Assembly: GCA_964422365.1 (NCBI GenBank)
Contig: CAYRAV010000001.1
Location: 124,001 to 188,000 of the forward strand
DNA: 64,000 nt
Source: CAYRAV01 sp964422365
GTDB taxonomy: Bacteria; Bacillota; Clostridia; Lachnospirales; Lachnospiraceae
Reading direction: 5' to 3'
Shown piece by piece: positions 34,467 through 43,851 of the stretch. The notes below the pieces were generated by a model. The model searched no databases, was not told the origin of the DNA, and saw only the letters and a program-made list of their open reading frames with translations. Numbering within the stretch: position 1 is the first letter of the stretch; each line of letters begins with the position of its first letter. The position numbers and the translations under genes were made by a program.

Positions 34467-35789
34467 TTATGATACCATTTGACGTTCGGTACCGTCGGTA
34501 TGTATTCTGAATAATTTTCTTCCTTCTACTTCATTACGATAATATACCCAATTATCTATTACATTAATATTCACACTATGATCTTTGTTCAATGCTGTTC
34601 TTTCAGAACCATCCAGTTTCATCTTACATAGATTTACCCCTTCAGATAAATTTCCATAATAAACCCAGTTATCTGTAACATTAACAAAATTTGATGTGTC
34701 ATCATTTAACTTGTATTTCTCAGAACCATCTAATCTCATTTTGTAAATTTTACCTTCATCAGATAAATTTCTGTAATAAATCCAATCATTTACAACATTA
34801 ATGTGCATACTTTCTTCATCATTTAATTGTGTTTTATCTGTTCCATCAACTTTAATCTTGTACAATTTATTACCATCTGAAATATTGCAGTAGTAAACCC
34901 ATCCATCCACTACATTAATATACATAGTTTTATCTTCACAAACCTTTTTCTTATTTGTTCCATCAATATCAATACAATATAATTTCTTATCTTCTGAATA
35001 GTTTACATAATAAATCGTTCTGCCTACTACATTAATACAATCCACACTATCATTATTGATTAATGTTCTTGCATTTCCATCATCTTTGATTTTATATAAT
35101 TTTCCACCATCTGAGTTATTGCGGTAATAAACCCATCCATTACAAACATTAATGGAAAAACATACATCATCATTCAATTTTGTTTTTTCTGTTCCATCTG
35201 TTTTTTGTTTATATAAGGTTCCTCTATCATCAGAATTTGAATAGAAAATCCATTCCCCCTGTCTTGCTGCTACACCTTCATTTACAATATTTCCAACTGT
35301 ATTTCCTAACATTGAAACAGGTTCTGCCGAATTTGCGGGTGCTGACATCTTTACGATAGGCACAACTGGCTTTGAAGCAGGCTGCGGCTGTTTCGGCATT
35401 GCTGTCACCTTCTGTGTCTTTCCTTCGTTAGCTGTTGCCAAAGAACCCTGATTCATAAATTTATTATAATCAAACTTTTCATTACTATTCGTACTATTAT
35501 TTGTATTTTTAACTGTTACTATACCACTGTCTAAAGGAATGCTGTCTGCCGGAACAATCGGCACACCACTAATTGGTGAAACGTCAATATTAGCTACTGG
35601 AATTGTCTCTTTTACCTCTTCTACTAATAATTTTGTACCACATTTAATGCAAAATAAACTGTCCTCTGTATTTTCGAACTCGCATTTTGTACAAACAAAA
35701 GGATTAATCTCCTCAATTTCTGTACCACATCTTTTACAAAAAATACTTTCATCGATGTTTTCAACACCACAATTCTGACATTTACGCAT
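34467..35789 (-). CDS. Twin zinc-ribbon protein with C-terminal repeated beta domain (DUF5050-like)
   Basis: Residues 1-60 hold two zinc ribbons, CQNCGVENIDESIFCKRCGT and CTKCEFENTEDSLFCIKCGT, each CxxC-x11-CxxC. A low-complexity proline/threonine/serine linker follows to about 165. The rest consists of about six repeats of near 43 residues of the form W-(V/I)-YY-x-N-x-(S)-D-G-x-L-Y-K-I-x-x-D-G-T-x-(K/R), which should form a beta propeller or similar ring. No membrane helix is visible. AAAGGTTGG precedes the ATG. Function is unknown; it may read out or display a ligand-binding ring. It has a good promoter of its own. Confidence 0.8.
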   Translation of the reverse strand: MRKCQNCGVENIDESIFCKRCGTEIEEINPFVCTKCEFENTEDSLFCIKCGTKLLVEEVKETIPVANIDVSPISGVPIVPADSIPLDSGIVTVKNTNNSTNSNEKFDYNKFMNQGSLATANEGKTQKVTAMPKQPQPASKPVVPIVKMSAPANSAEPVSMLGNTVGNIVNEGVAARQGEWIFYSNSDDRGTLYKQKTDGTEKTKLNDDVCFSINVCNGWVYYRNNSDGGKLYKIKDDGNARTLINNDSVDCINVVGRTIYYVNYSEDKKLYCIDIDGTNKKKVCEDKTMYINVVDGWVYYCNISDGNKLYKIKVDGTDKTQLNDEESMHINVVNDWIYYRNLSDEGKIYKMRLDGSEKYKLNDDTSNFVNVTDNWVYYGNLSEGVNLCKMKLDGSERTALNKDHSVNINVIDNWVYYRNEVEGRKLFRIHTDGTERQMVS

Positions 35790-35834
35790 TGCTTACCAAC
35801 CTTTCATAAAATACATTATTTATAAGATATTCAT

Positions 35835-35863
35835 ATTGTACCACTATTTTGTAATAATTTCAA
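35835..35863 (-). promoter_or_regulatory. Promoter of the zinc-ribbon gene
   Basis: On the minus strand TTGAAA (35858-35863) and TACAAT (35835-35840) are separated by 17 bases, about 45 bases upstream of the ATG. Confidence 0.75.
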
Positions 35864-36128
35864 TTGATTTTTTAATTTTTTTTATAAAATATGTCAAACA
35901 AATTACGATTTTATATCTTTTTTAATAATTTTATGTAGTTTTTTATTCATATTTTCACGAATTATTATAACATTTCTCACAATTCAGCTTTTGGCAATAT
36001 GTCATTATTGTGTCATAAAGTTTCAGTTCAGTTTTTATTTTTTATTGAGCGTTATTTATGTTTTTGATTATTTTTTATATCTCTCCAAGAGATATGAACT
36101 TATATATACAAATTCTGTAATTGTTTGA
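35864..36128. other. AT-rich spacer
   Basis: No gene is seen here. The stretch is very AT-rich, and TTTATTTTTTATTGAGCG and similar tracts may reflect promoter or curvature elements for the zinc-ribbon gene. Confidence 0.4.
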
Positions 36129-36352
36129 CAATCTCATTCTTACCTTATTTTTTTTAGTGTAAAGCACATCTATTTTTGTCTGCCTTATCAGAATATGTTT
36201 GAAAATTGTTTGTTACAAGATGTGTATCACAATTTGTGGGGATTTGTTCCAAATGCAAGGGGTACAGCAGACTTCATTAAATGAATCTGGAGCAACTATC
36301 TGTGCAAAGCAGGGCATGCGGATTGCTTAATCCTTTCTGCATGTCTGAACAA
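36129..36352. repeat. Hybrid repeat: family A ends with family B body
   Basis: The left part (CTTACCTTATTTTTTTTAGT) resembles family A. Then AGAATATGTTTGAAAATTG starts a family B body (TTACAAGATGTGTATCACAA), and the right end CTTTCTGCATGTCTGAACAA is again A-like. It lies just 3' of miaB. Confidence 0.7.
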
Positions 36353-36422
36353 TCACCAACTCCCGCATGAAAGTTTGCCAGCTAATCATCATTTACATAT
36401 AGGAGTACAAAATAGTATCCTG

Positions 36423-37862
36423 CTATGCCAATAATGTTCCAAGATAATAAAAACCTTTGCTTTCATCTAGTTTCACATTAACAATTTTCCCAATTAAGGA
36501 CGCATCTCCCGGAAAATGTACTAATATATTATTTGATAAACGGCCTGTTACCAAAGTTGCATCCTGATGATTGATTTCTTCTACTAAAACTTTTTGTACC
36601 GTTCCTTTATCTTTACCAACAACTTTAGAAGCTATATCCTGTACTTCCTTCAACAAACGATCAAATCTATCTTTGATCACATCCTCTGAAACTTGATTTT
36701 CCATTGCTGCCGCTGGCGTACCTGTTCTTTTTGAATAAATAAATGTAAACGCACTATCATATTGTACTTTTTTTACAACATCCAATGTTTCTAAAAAATC
36801 ATCTTCTGTTTCACCAGGAAAACCAACAATAATATCTGTTGTTAATGATATGTTTGGAATTGCAGTTTTTATTTTTTCAACTAACTCCAAATATTGTTCT
36901 TTGGTATAGTTTCGATTCATAATTTTTAAAATTCTGCTGCTTCCCGACTGTACTGGCAAATGGAGATGTCTGCAAATCTTCTTAGAATTTTTCATCACTT
37001 CAATTAGTTCCTCTGACAAGTCTTTTGGATGAGATGTCATAAAACGAATCCTTTCAATTCCCTTCACTTTTTCTACTTCTTGTAACAACTGTGCGAATGT
37101 CATAGGCTCTTTCAGATTTTTTCCATAAGAATTTACATTCTGTCCCAACAGCATAACTTCTACAACACCATCTGCTGCCAATTGCTCTATCTCATGAATA
37201 ATATCTTTTGGATTACGGCTTCTTTCACGTCCCCTTACATATGGCACAATACAATAACTGCAAAAATTGTTGCAGCCATACATAATGTTGACACCTGCCT
37301 TAAATGGATATTTTCTATCACTTGGCAGGTCTTCTACAATTTGTGTAGTATCTTTCCAAATGTCAATTATCATACCTTTATTTTTTGTCCTTGTATAAAT
37401 TAATTCTGCTAATTTAAAAATATTGTGGGTTCCAAATAAAATATCTACAAATTGATAACTCTCTTTGATTTTTTCCACAACAGTTTGTTCTTGCATCATA
37501 CAGCCGCATAATGCAATCATCATATGCGGATTTTTCTTTTTCAAAGATTTTAATTTTCCTAATCTTCCATACACTTTGAGATTTGCATTTTCCCTTACTG
37601 TACAAGTATTGTAGATTACAAAGTCTGCTTTTTCTGTGTCTGTTATTTCATATCCGATTAATTCCAAAATTCCTGCAATTTTTTCTGAGTCTTTGGCATT
37701 CATCTGACAGCCAAAGGTTTGTGTAAAAAAGGTTGGACGGCGTCCAAACTTCTTTTCAAATTTCTTCACGTACTGCTGACACTTCGCCATAAAATAATAT
37801 TGTCTTTCTGTTTCTTGTGTTGGCGGTTCTTGTGTCAAATCTATGTTATCTAAATTTAACAT
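36423..37862 (-). CDS. miaB: tRNA-2-methylthio-N6-dimethylallyladenosine synthase MiaB
   Basis: MiaB methylthiolates i6A37 of tRNAs. The UPF0004 cysteines are in FTQTFGCQMNAKDSE, YNTCTVRENA and CGCMMQEQ. The radical SAM motif is GCNNFCSYCIVPYVRGRERS near 195, and a TRAM domain is at the C-terminus. The extended N-terminus (first 35 residues) is typical of the Clostridial form. AAGGAGG lies eight bases before the ATG. Together with rimO the window encodes both methylthiotransferases. Confidence 0.95.
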   Translation of the reverse strand: MLNLDNIDLTQEPPTQETERQYYFMAKCQQYVKKFEKKFGRRPTFFTQTFGCQMNAKDSEKIAGILELIGYEITDTEKADFVIYNTCTVRENANLKVYGRLGKLKSLKKKNPHMMIALCGCMMQEQTVVEKIKESYQFVDILFGTHNIFKLAELIYTRTKNKGMIIDIWKDTTQIVEDLPSDRKYPFKAGVNIMYGCNNFCSYCIVPYVRGRERSRNPKDIIHEIEQLAADGVVEVMLLGQNVNSYGKNLKEPMTFAQLLQEVEKVKGIERIRFMTSHPKDLSEELIEVMKNSKKICRHLHLPVQSGSSRILKIMNRNYTKEQYLELVEKIKTAIPNISLTTDIIVGFPGETEDDFLETLDVVKKVQYDSAFTFIYSKRTGTPAAAMENQVSEDVIKDRFDRLLKEVQDIASKVVGKDKGTVQKVLVEEINHQDATLVTGRLSNNILVHFPGDASLIGKIVNVKLDESKGFYYLGTLLA

Positions 37863-38171
37863 AAATTTTCCTCCTTGTAATTATGTTTTTATCATTATAC
37901 CATGTACACTAAGTTCGTGGAATACCTTACTAAATGTACAAGTATATATTCCCACCAGGCCAAAAATATCTCACCAAGTGTTCCTATTATATCATAATGT
38001 TTTCTGCTCGTCCATAAACTGCAAAATGCAGAGTGGGGAAGAACCATCGGTACATATGCATGGCAATTTCTCCCCCCTCCACATTTCCAACTTTACCTTT
38101 ACAATTTTACCTTGTTTTTTCTATACAAAAGATTGCAGCAATGAATTTTAAAACACGCTCTAGTTCAATTC
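37863..38171. other. Spacer upstream of miaB
   Basis: No gene is seen. Near its right side is a family B end fragment (38139-38161, CAATGAATTTTAAAACACGC). The miaB promoter must lie here on the minus strand, but I could not choose one. Confidence 0.4.
38139..38161. repeat. Family B end fragment
   Basis: GCAGCAATGAATTTTAAAAC followed by ACGCTCT is the B terminus. It abuts the stop codon of the M14 peptidase gene. Confidence 0.6.
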
Positions 38172-39074
38172 TTATAATACAGTATATAACTTTTCCAAAC
38201 GTTCATATATGTCCTGCTGCCACTGCAGATTCAATGGAAATGTTTCCTTTTCAGGTATTGTTTCTATTGTGAATGCTGGTTTCTTTTTATGCTCTGAATA
38301 ATAATGTACTGTATTTCCTCCTGAATCACCGTCAGCAATTTCTAAAGACGGATTTACTAATGTATACTTTGTTACTTCTGAAATCTTTTTTGCAATCTCT
38401 AATTGTCTGCTGTTGTATTCCTCTGTCATTTCTTTTCTATAATAATAAATCTCATTTCCTCTGGAATGTAAATCAATATACATATCTGTATCCAGCATGT
38501 TCACTGCCTTCATAAATGCCTTTGTCTCAATTTGCTTTCCCGGATAATCTCCTTCCTTTTTCGGACACCATGTCTTAGATGGAAAGTCACGGTTGATATC
38601 TGCACCTTTTCCATTCAATTTCCACAATGCATATGGAATATGTTTTTCCTTTGATATCTTCATTGCTTCTTTCCGGAGAACTTCACTTTTTATGCTATGA
38701 AACCCCTTTTGTGCAATCATGTATCCATCCGGATTCAAAAGAGGTATAATATAAAATGTATATCCTTTTACACTTTCATTTCCTTTGACTAATTCTTTAC
38801 AAAAATTCTCAACCAATCTCATGCATACAATAGTATTAACGCTTTCCCTTCCATGTACACCTGCTGTGATTAAAATTTTCTTTTCCCCTGTCCCTATAGA
38901 AAACAGTAAAATTTTTCTGTCATCATAGGATTTTCCAATTTCTTCAATTTGTAAAATATCCTCGGCATATGCTCTTCTTAATCTGTCTGTTTCATGTAAT
39001 AAATCCAGATAACCAAAAAAAAGATACTTCCTCCATCTTGAAGATATCTCTTCTTTTCCAACTTTTTCTAACAT
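38172..39074 (-). CDS. M14-family zinc carboxypeptidase
   Basis: A zinc carboxypeptidase of the M14 family, likely acting on peptidoglycan peptides or other peptides. Zinc ligands H and E are in ITAGVHGRESVNT (HxxE) and the third ligand H in YIDLHSRGNEIYY; the substrate arginine region is DINRDFP, and the catalytic glutamate is in FTIETIPEKETFP. There is no signal peptide and no LysM domain, so it probably works in the cytoplasm, perhaps in cell-wall recycling. Length 300. The ATG lies only five bases from the proline-operon terminator stem, and the ribosome site is poor. Confidence 0.82.
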   Translation of the reverse strand: MLEKVGKEEISSRWRKYLFFGYLDLLHETDRLRRAYAEDILQIEEIGKSYDDRKILLFSIGTGEKKILITAGVHGRESVNTIVCMRLVENFCKELVKGNESVKGYTFYIIPLLNPDGYMIAQKGFHSIKSEVLRKEAMKISKEKHIPYALWKLNGKGADINRDFPSKTWCPKKEGDYPGKQIETKAFMKAVNMLDTDMYIDLHSRGNEIYYYRKEMTEEYNSRQLEIAKKISEVTKYTLVNPSLEIADGDSGGNTVHYYSEHKKKPAFTIETIPEKETFPLNLQWQQDIYERLEKLYTVL

Positions 39075-39079
39075 AAAAA

Positions 39080-39112
39080 CCCCGCATACATCTTTTTTAC
39101 AATGTATGCAGG
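39080..39112 (-). terminator. Terminator of the proline block
   Basis: CCCCGCATACAT pairs with ATGTATGCAGG around a TCTTTTTTACA-type loop, followed on the minus strand by GTTTTTATG, where ATG is the start of the M14 gene. Confidence 0.7.
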
Positions 39113-39172
39113 TATTTTAACTTTATTCATTTTTAGGTTCAAAATCATCTAACACCGGCTTGTTTCCTGCTT

Positions 39173-40417
39173 TTATGGCCTAATCTGTCCATTTCCAAAA
39201 ATGATATATTTTGTAGTTGTAAGTGCCAGTAATCCCATTGGACCTCTTGCATGTAATTTTTGTGTACTGATTCCAATCTCTGCACCAAAGCCAAATTCAA
39301 ATCCATCTGTAAATCTCGTTGAAGCATTGACATATACTGCTGCCGCATCAATCTCATTTAAAAATTTCATTGCGTTATCATAATCTTTTGTAATAATTGC
39401 TTCTGAATGTTTTGTGTTATATTTGTTAATATGTGCAATGGCTTCTTCAATAGAGGACACTGTCTTTACTGAAAGAATGGCTGCCAGATACTCAGTTCCC
39501 CAGTCCTCCTCTACAGCCTCTCTGATTGTACCAACAGCACATACTGCTCTTTCATCACCTCGTAATTCTACCTCTTTTTCATCTAATTTTTCCTTAATCA
39601 TTGGAAGAACCTTATCTATTACTTTTTCATGTATCACCAAAGATTCACATGCATTACACACACCTAACCTTTGTGTTTTTGCATTAAAGATAATATCCAC
39701 TGCCATATTTAAATCTGCAAATTCATCTACATAGATATGGCAATTTCCTGTTCCGGTTTCAATCACAGGAATGGTACTGTCTTGTACAACTGCATGTATC
39801 AAACCAGCCCCTCCTCTTGGTATCAGCACATCTATATATTCCTCTAAACGCATCATCTGTTTTGCGGTTTCTCTGCTTGTATCTTCTAATAACTGAATGG
39901 CATCCGCTGGAACTTTTGTATTTGTTAATGCTTCCTGTATCACTTTTACAATTGCCATATTAGAATGGATTGCATCACTTCCGCCTCTTAAAATCACTGC
40001 ATTTCCCGTCTTAAAACATAATCCAAATGCATCTGCTGTCACATTTGGCCTTGATTCATAAATAATTCCTATTACACCCAATGGCACTCTTTTTTGTCCA
40101 ATCTGCAAGCCATTTGGACGTGTTTCCATATGTATGACTTCTCCTACTGGATCATTTAATGCTATAATTTGTTCTAATCCTTCTGCCATTCCTTCTAAAC
40201 GTTCTTTTGTCAAACGAAGCCTGTCAATCATCGCATCACTTACACCTGCAGATTTTGCATTTTCCACATCAATTGCATTTGCCTCCATAATTGTTTTGTT
40301 ATTTTCTAATAACGCTTTTGCAACCGCCTGTAATGCCTCATTTTTCTTTGTTTGCCCCATACAGTTCAATACTGTTGCAGCCTGCTTTGCTTTTTGTCCC
40401 ATTTGTTCTAATGTCAT
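39173..40417 (-). CDS. proA: Glutamate-5-semialdehyde dehydrogenase
   Basis: ProA reduces glutamyl 5-phosphate to the semialdehyde in proline synthesis. Visible signatures: PLGVIGIIYESRPNVTADAF near 100, the catalytic cysteine in TQRLGVCNACESLVIHE near 250, and STRFTDGFEFGFGAEIGIST near 355. I start it at ATG 40417, whose ATGA overlaps the stop of fthC and implies coupled translation; an ATG four codons earlier is possible but too close to the ribosome site. Length 414 is normal. Confidence 0.95.
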   Translation of the reverse strand: MTLEQMGQKAKQAATVLNCMGQTKKNEALQAVAKALLENNKTIMEANAIDVENAKSAGVSDAMIDRLRLTKERLEGMAEGLEQIIALNDPVGEVIHMETRPNGLQIGQKRVPLGVIGIIYESRPNVTADAFGLCFKTGNAVILRGGSDAIHSNMAIVKVIQEALTNTKVPADAIQLLEDTSRETAKQMMRLEEYIDVLIPRGGAGLIHAVVQDSTIPVIETGTGNCHIYVDEFADLNMAVDIIFNAKTQRLGVCNACESLVIHEKVIDKVLPMIKEKLDEKEVELRGDERAVCAVGTIREAVEEDWGTEYLAAILSVKTVSSIEEAIAHINKYNTKHSEAIITKDYDNAMKFLNEIDAAAVYVNASTRFTDGFEFGFGAEIGISTQKLHARGPMGLLALTTTKYIIFGNGQIRP

Positions 40418-40995
40418 TGTTCTTCGCATCCTCTCTTTTTATTTTCCAGCACCTTTGCCGGTGTTACAATTCTGTCCATTTTCTGGTCATGTTCCTCTGT
40501 TTCTATTTTAGAAACCATCTGGAATTCATATGCCAACGCAATCTTTATCAATGCATGATCGGTATGTGCATTAAGATGCCGGTCATAAAATCCGCCGCCA
40601 TATCCTATACGGTTACACTGCATATCAAATACTAATCCCGGTATAATAATGATACCTTCTAACTCCTTTTCTATCACATCTGTTACTGGTTCTAGTATAC
40701 CATAGTACCCTGGCTGTAGTTCTTCTACTGACCTAATTTTGTAAAACTCCATTTGATTCCCATTGACTCTTGGCACAGCAACTTCCTTACCATCTGAAAA
40801 TGCCTGTCTGATTATAGAAAAAGTATCTACTTCCTTTTCAAAAGATACATAACAAAATATTTTTTTTGCATTTTTATATTCTGTTGTTCCTAAAAGATTT
40901 TTTAGTATCTTTTGACTTTTTTCTATTACTTGTGCCTCTGTCAATGCATCCCGCTTTGCACGCATTTTTTTTCTAAGTTCTTTTTTAGTTTCCAT
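40414..40995 (-). CDS. fthC: 5-formyltetrahydrofolate cyclo-ligase
   Basis: The enzyme converts 5-formyl-THF to 5,10-methenyl-THF with ATP. Motifs: an N-terminal KKELRKKMRAKRDALT basic helix, the substrate segment VAVPRVNGNQMEFYKI, PGLVFDMQCNRIGYGGGFYD (ATP-binding loop, about 120-140) and a C-terminal DRIVTPAKV. Length 193 is normal. It lies inside the proline block, overlapping the start of proA by four bases and DUF896 by 11. Confidence 0.92.
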   Translation of the reverse strand: METKKELRKKMRAKRDALTEAQVIEKSQKILKNLLGTTEYKNAKKIFCYVSFEKEVDTFSIIRQAFSDGKEVAVPRVNGNQMEFYKIRSVEELQPGYYGILEPVTDVIEKELEGIIIIPGLVFDMQCNRIGYGGGFYDRHLNAHTDHALIKIALAYEFQMVSKIETEEHDQKMDRIVTPAKVLENKKRGCEEQ

Positions 40996-41209
40996 GCTTT
41001 TTTGTCTGATCCTTTTTACTTAAATCTGTCACTGTTCCATCAGGATTCAATATTGATATATTATTCAGAGTTCCCTGCAGATTTTTTCTTACAGCTTCGA
41101 TATACTCTTTCCTAAGTGCTGCCTGTTCCATTTTTTCTTCTGATGTCAGTCCTTCATTTTTTGATTTGTGATATAATTCATTGATTCTTTTTATTTTTTT
41201 TTCATCCAT
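40985..41209 (-). CDS. DUF896 (YnzC-like) small protein
   Basis: A 74-residue soluble protein with the family pattern KIKRINELYHKSKNEGLT-x-EE and Q-x-LRKEYIEAVRKNLQGT, ending in NPDGTVTDL. The B. subtilis homologue YnzC is small and of unknown function (linked to the SOS operon yneA-yneB-ynzC). ATG 41209 has GGATAAA upstream; an in-frame GTG three codons earlier is less likely. Its stop overlaps fthC. Confidence 0.85.
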   Translation of the reverse strand: MDEKKIKRINELYHKSKNEGLTSEEKMEQAALRKEYIEAVRKNLQGTLNNISILNPDGTVTDLSKKDQTKKHGN

Positions 41210-41313
41210 TTTATCCACTATAGAAAAACACTTTTATTGATTCTATTTTCTCCTTCTATGATTATTCATGATTGTTATTATTCATTTCATTTGCAGCAGT
41301 TCCATCATACCAT

Positions 41314-42165
41314 TCACTCTCTTTTGTATTGACTTGTTGTAATATAATCTAACAAGTTAAAATCATCTCTTTTATGTTCTTTAAAAATAGTACCTGTTTT
41401 TTTGCCTTTTAATACATCTACTAAAGTTGATATTTTTTCTCCATTGGCGATAATCATATCAGCTCCTGATGAAGTTGCTATTTTGGCAGCAGCTATTTTA
41501 GTTGCCATTCCGCCTGTGCCAATGGAACTTCCTGCACCTTTTCCCATCTGCTCTAATCTATCATCTATCACATTGACTGTCTCAACAAATTCTGCATTGG
41601 GATTACTTTTGGGATTGTCAGTGTACAAACCATCAATATCTGATAACAATATAAGCAAATCCGCACCAATTAATGCAGCTACCAGTGCTGACAGGGTGTC
41701 ATTGTCTCCAAATTCCAATTCATCTGTGGATACTGTATCATTTTCATTGACAATTGGTATCACTCCCATTTGAAGCAGTTCCCGAAATGTATTCTGCGCA
41801 TTTTCTCTGCTGATATCATTTATCATTGTATATTTAGTCATTAATATCTGTGCAGTTAATTGATTATATTCTCCAAATAATTTCTGGTATACCATCATCA
41901 GTCTTGACTGCCCAATAGCTGCACATGCCTGACGTACTGATTTTTCAGTTGGACGTTCTTTTAACCCAATCGCTTTTCTTCCTACTCCAATAGCGCCAGA
42001 TGAAACCACAACAATTTCTTTTCCCTGGTTCTTAAAATCAGTCAATATTCTTACAAATTTTTCTAATTTTAGTAAATCAAGGCTTCCTGTTTCTTCATGT
42101 GTTAAAGTTGATGTACCTATTTTAATTACAATCCGCTTTTTTTCTCTTATGTCTTTTCGTTCCAT
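41314..42165 (-). CDS. proB: Glutamate 5-kinase, short form without PUA domain
   Basis: ProB phosphorylates glutamate, the first and feedback-controlled step of proline synthesis. Amino-acid kinase motifs are KRIVIKIGTSTLTHEETG near 10, VSSGAIGVGRKAIGL near 52, NENDTVSTDELEFGDNDTLS near 139 (substrate and feedback site) and GTGGMATKIAAAKIATSSG near 215. The protein is 283 residues and stops where the C-terminal PUA domain of E. coli ProB would begin. It is followed at 100 bases by DUF896-fthC-proA. Confidence 0.95.
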   Translation of the reverse strand: MERKDIREKKRIVIKIGTSTLTHEETGSLDLLKLEKFVRILTDFKNQGKEIVVVSSGAIGVGRKAIGLKERPTEKSVRQACAAIGQSRLMMVYQKLFGEYNQLTAQILMTKYTMINDISRENAQNTFRELLQMGVIPIVNENDTVSTDELEFGDNDTLSALVAALIGADLLILLSDIDGLYTDNPKSNPNAEFVETVNVIDDRLEQMGKGAGSSIGTGGMATKIAAAKIATSSGADMIIANGEKISTLVDVLKGKKTGTIFKEHKRDDFNLLDYITTSQYKRE

Positions 42166-42204
42166 GTATTTCTATCAACCCTTTCCTATTGGCTTCGGCT
42201 CTGT

Positions 42205-43851
42205 CTATGACAGCTCCCTATGTTCTTTTTCAAGTTGCTGATATTCCTTTATAATTGCTTCAAAAACTTTCATTCCGTCCATAGCAGCAGAAGTGATGCC
42301 CCCTGCATATCCTGCACCTTCTCCACATGGATACAAGCCTTCGATGTTACAGCTTTTCAGCGTATCTTTTTCTCTTAGTATTCTTATTGGGGAAGAAGTT
42401 CTGGTTTCCACTCCAAGCAAAACTGCATCTTCTGTTCCATAACCTTTTATCTTTTGATCAAATGCCTCTATCCCTTCTATTAATGTATCACATACATACT
42501 CTGGAAGACAAGTCCATAAATTTGCAAATTGATAGTTTCCTTTTGTAACAGGTTCTATGGAGGCAAAGGTTTTACTCTTTTCTTTTTTCTTAAAATCCCC
42601 AAAAAGCTGAATAGGAATTGCCCCATTTCCTGCTTTGTATGCCAGACTTTCCCATTTTCTCTGAAATTCCATTCCTGCTAATACTTCATCACTTTCAAAA
42701 TCTTCTGGTCTTATATTAACAATCAATGCACTATTTGCATTTTTTTCATTTCTTGCGAAGTTACTCATTCCGTTTACCACAAGACGTTCTTGTTCTGAAG
42801 ACGAATTAACAACAAAACCTCCCGGACACATACAAAAAGAATATACACTTCTGCCATTAGAAGCCTGATATGTTAATTTATAATCCGCTGCCGGCATTTC
42901 TCTATAATTCTCACCATACTGTGCTTTTCCGATTAAATCCTGTGGATGTTCTATCCGTACACCTATTGCAAATGCTTTTTGTTCCATTGCTGCTTTTTTT
43001 TCATAAAGCATCTCAAATGTATCTCTTGCACTGTGTCCAATCGCAAGTACAAGGACTTCACATGGAATAAATTCTTTCTCATTTACAAATACTCCCTTTA
43101 CTCCACCATCCTCTAACTGAATATCTGTTACTTTGCTTGAAAATCTTACCTCTCCACCTAATCTGATAATATGTTCTCTTATATTCTTCACTGTTTTTGA
43201 TAAATAGTCTGTCCCAATATGTGGTTTATTTAAATATAATATTTCTTTTGGTGCACCATGTTCTGTTAAGACTTCTAATACTTTCTTGCTTCTTCCGGCA
43301 GTATCTTTTACTAATGTGTTTAATTTTCCATCCGAAAAAGTACCTGCACCTCCTTCTCCAAACTGTACATTACACTCTGTATCCAGTTTCCCCTCCTGCC
43401 AAAATTTGTCTACCATCTTCCTTCTCTCTTCTACAGGCTTTCCTCTTTCCAATAAAATTGGCTGATATCCTTCCAGTGCCAGAAAATAACTGCAGAACAA
43501 ACCCGCCGGACCGCTTCCTACAACAATAGGCCGGTATTTCAGCATATTTGTGCCTGTTACCGCATATTCATATTTTTTCCTCTCTGCTCTCATCACATTT
43601 TTGTCCTTGATTCTATTCAAATACTTTTTTTCCTGTTCCAGTGTCAGTTCAACAGTATAGACATATTTTAAATCTTCTTTTTTTCTGGCATCAATGGATT
43701 TTTTCATTATTTCTATCTTTTTTATATCTTCATATCTGATATGGTATTTCTTTGTAATCCGATCTAATACCATCTGCTTTTCTTTTTTATTGTCTTTTTT
43801 AAACTGATTTATTATTTTCGCACTAATCTTTAGTTGTCCAATTCGAATCAT
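42205..43851 (-). CDS. Uncharacterised FAD-dependent dehydrogenase (COG2509-like)
   Basis: A large flavoprotein. After an N-terminal domain of about 100 residues (IRYEDIKKIEIMKKSIDARK), the dinucleotide-binding motif RPIVVGSGPAGLFCSYFLAL appears near 105, followed by ECNVQFGEGGAGTFSDGKLN, a family hallmark. The C-terminal GLYPCGEGAGYAGGITSAAM closes the FAD site. The start at ATG 43851 has AAAGG nine bases upstream and overlaps the end of the next gene by 29 bases, so the two flavoprotein genes are translationally linked. The substrate is unknown. Confidence 0.85.
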   Translation of the reverse strand: MIRIGQLKISAKIINQFKKDNKKEKQMVLDRITKKYHIRYEDIKKIEIMKKSIDARKKEDLKYVYTVELTLEQEKKYLNRIKDKNVMRAERKKYEYAVTGTNMLKYRPIVVGSGPAGLFCSYFLALEGYQPILLERGKPVEERRKMVDKFWQEGKLDTECNVQFGEGGAGTFSDGKLNTLVKDTAGRSKKVLEVLTEHGAPKEILYLNKPHIGTDYLSKTVKNIREHIIRLGGEVRFSSKVTDIQLEDGGVKGVFVNEKEFIPCEVLVLAIGHSARDTFEMLYEKKAAMEQKAFAIGVRIEHPQDLIGKAQYGENYREMPAADYKLTYQASNGRSVYSFCMCPGGFVVNSSSEQERLVVNGMSNFARNEKNANSALIVNIRPEDFESDEVLAGMEFQRKWESLAYKAGNGAIPIQLFGDFKKKEKSKTFASIEPVTKGNYQFANLWTCLPEYVCDTLIEGIEAFDQKIKGYGTEDAVLLGVETRTSSPIRILREKDTLKSCNIEGLYPCGEGAGYAGGITSAAMDGMKVFEAIIKEYQQLEKEHRELS

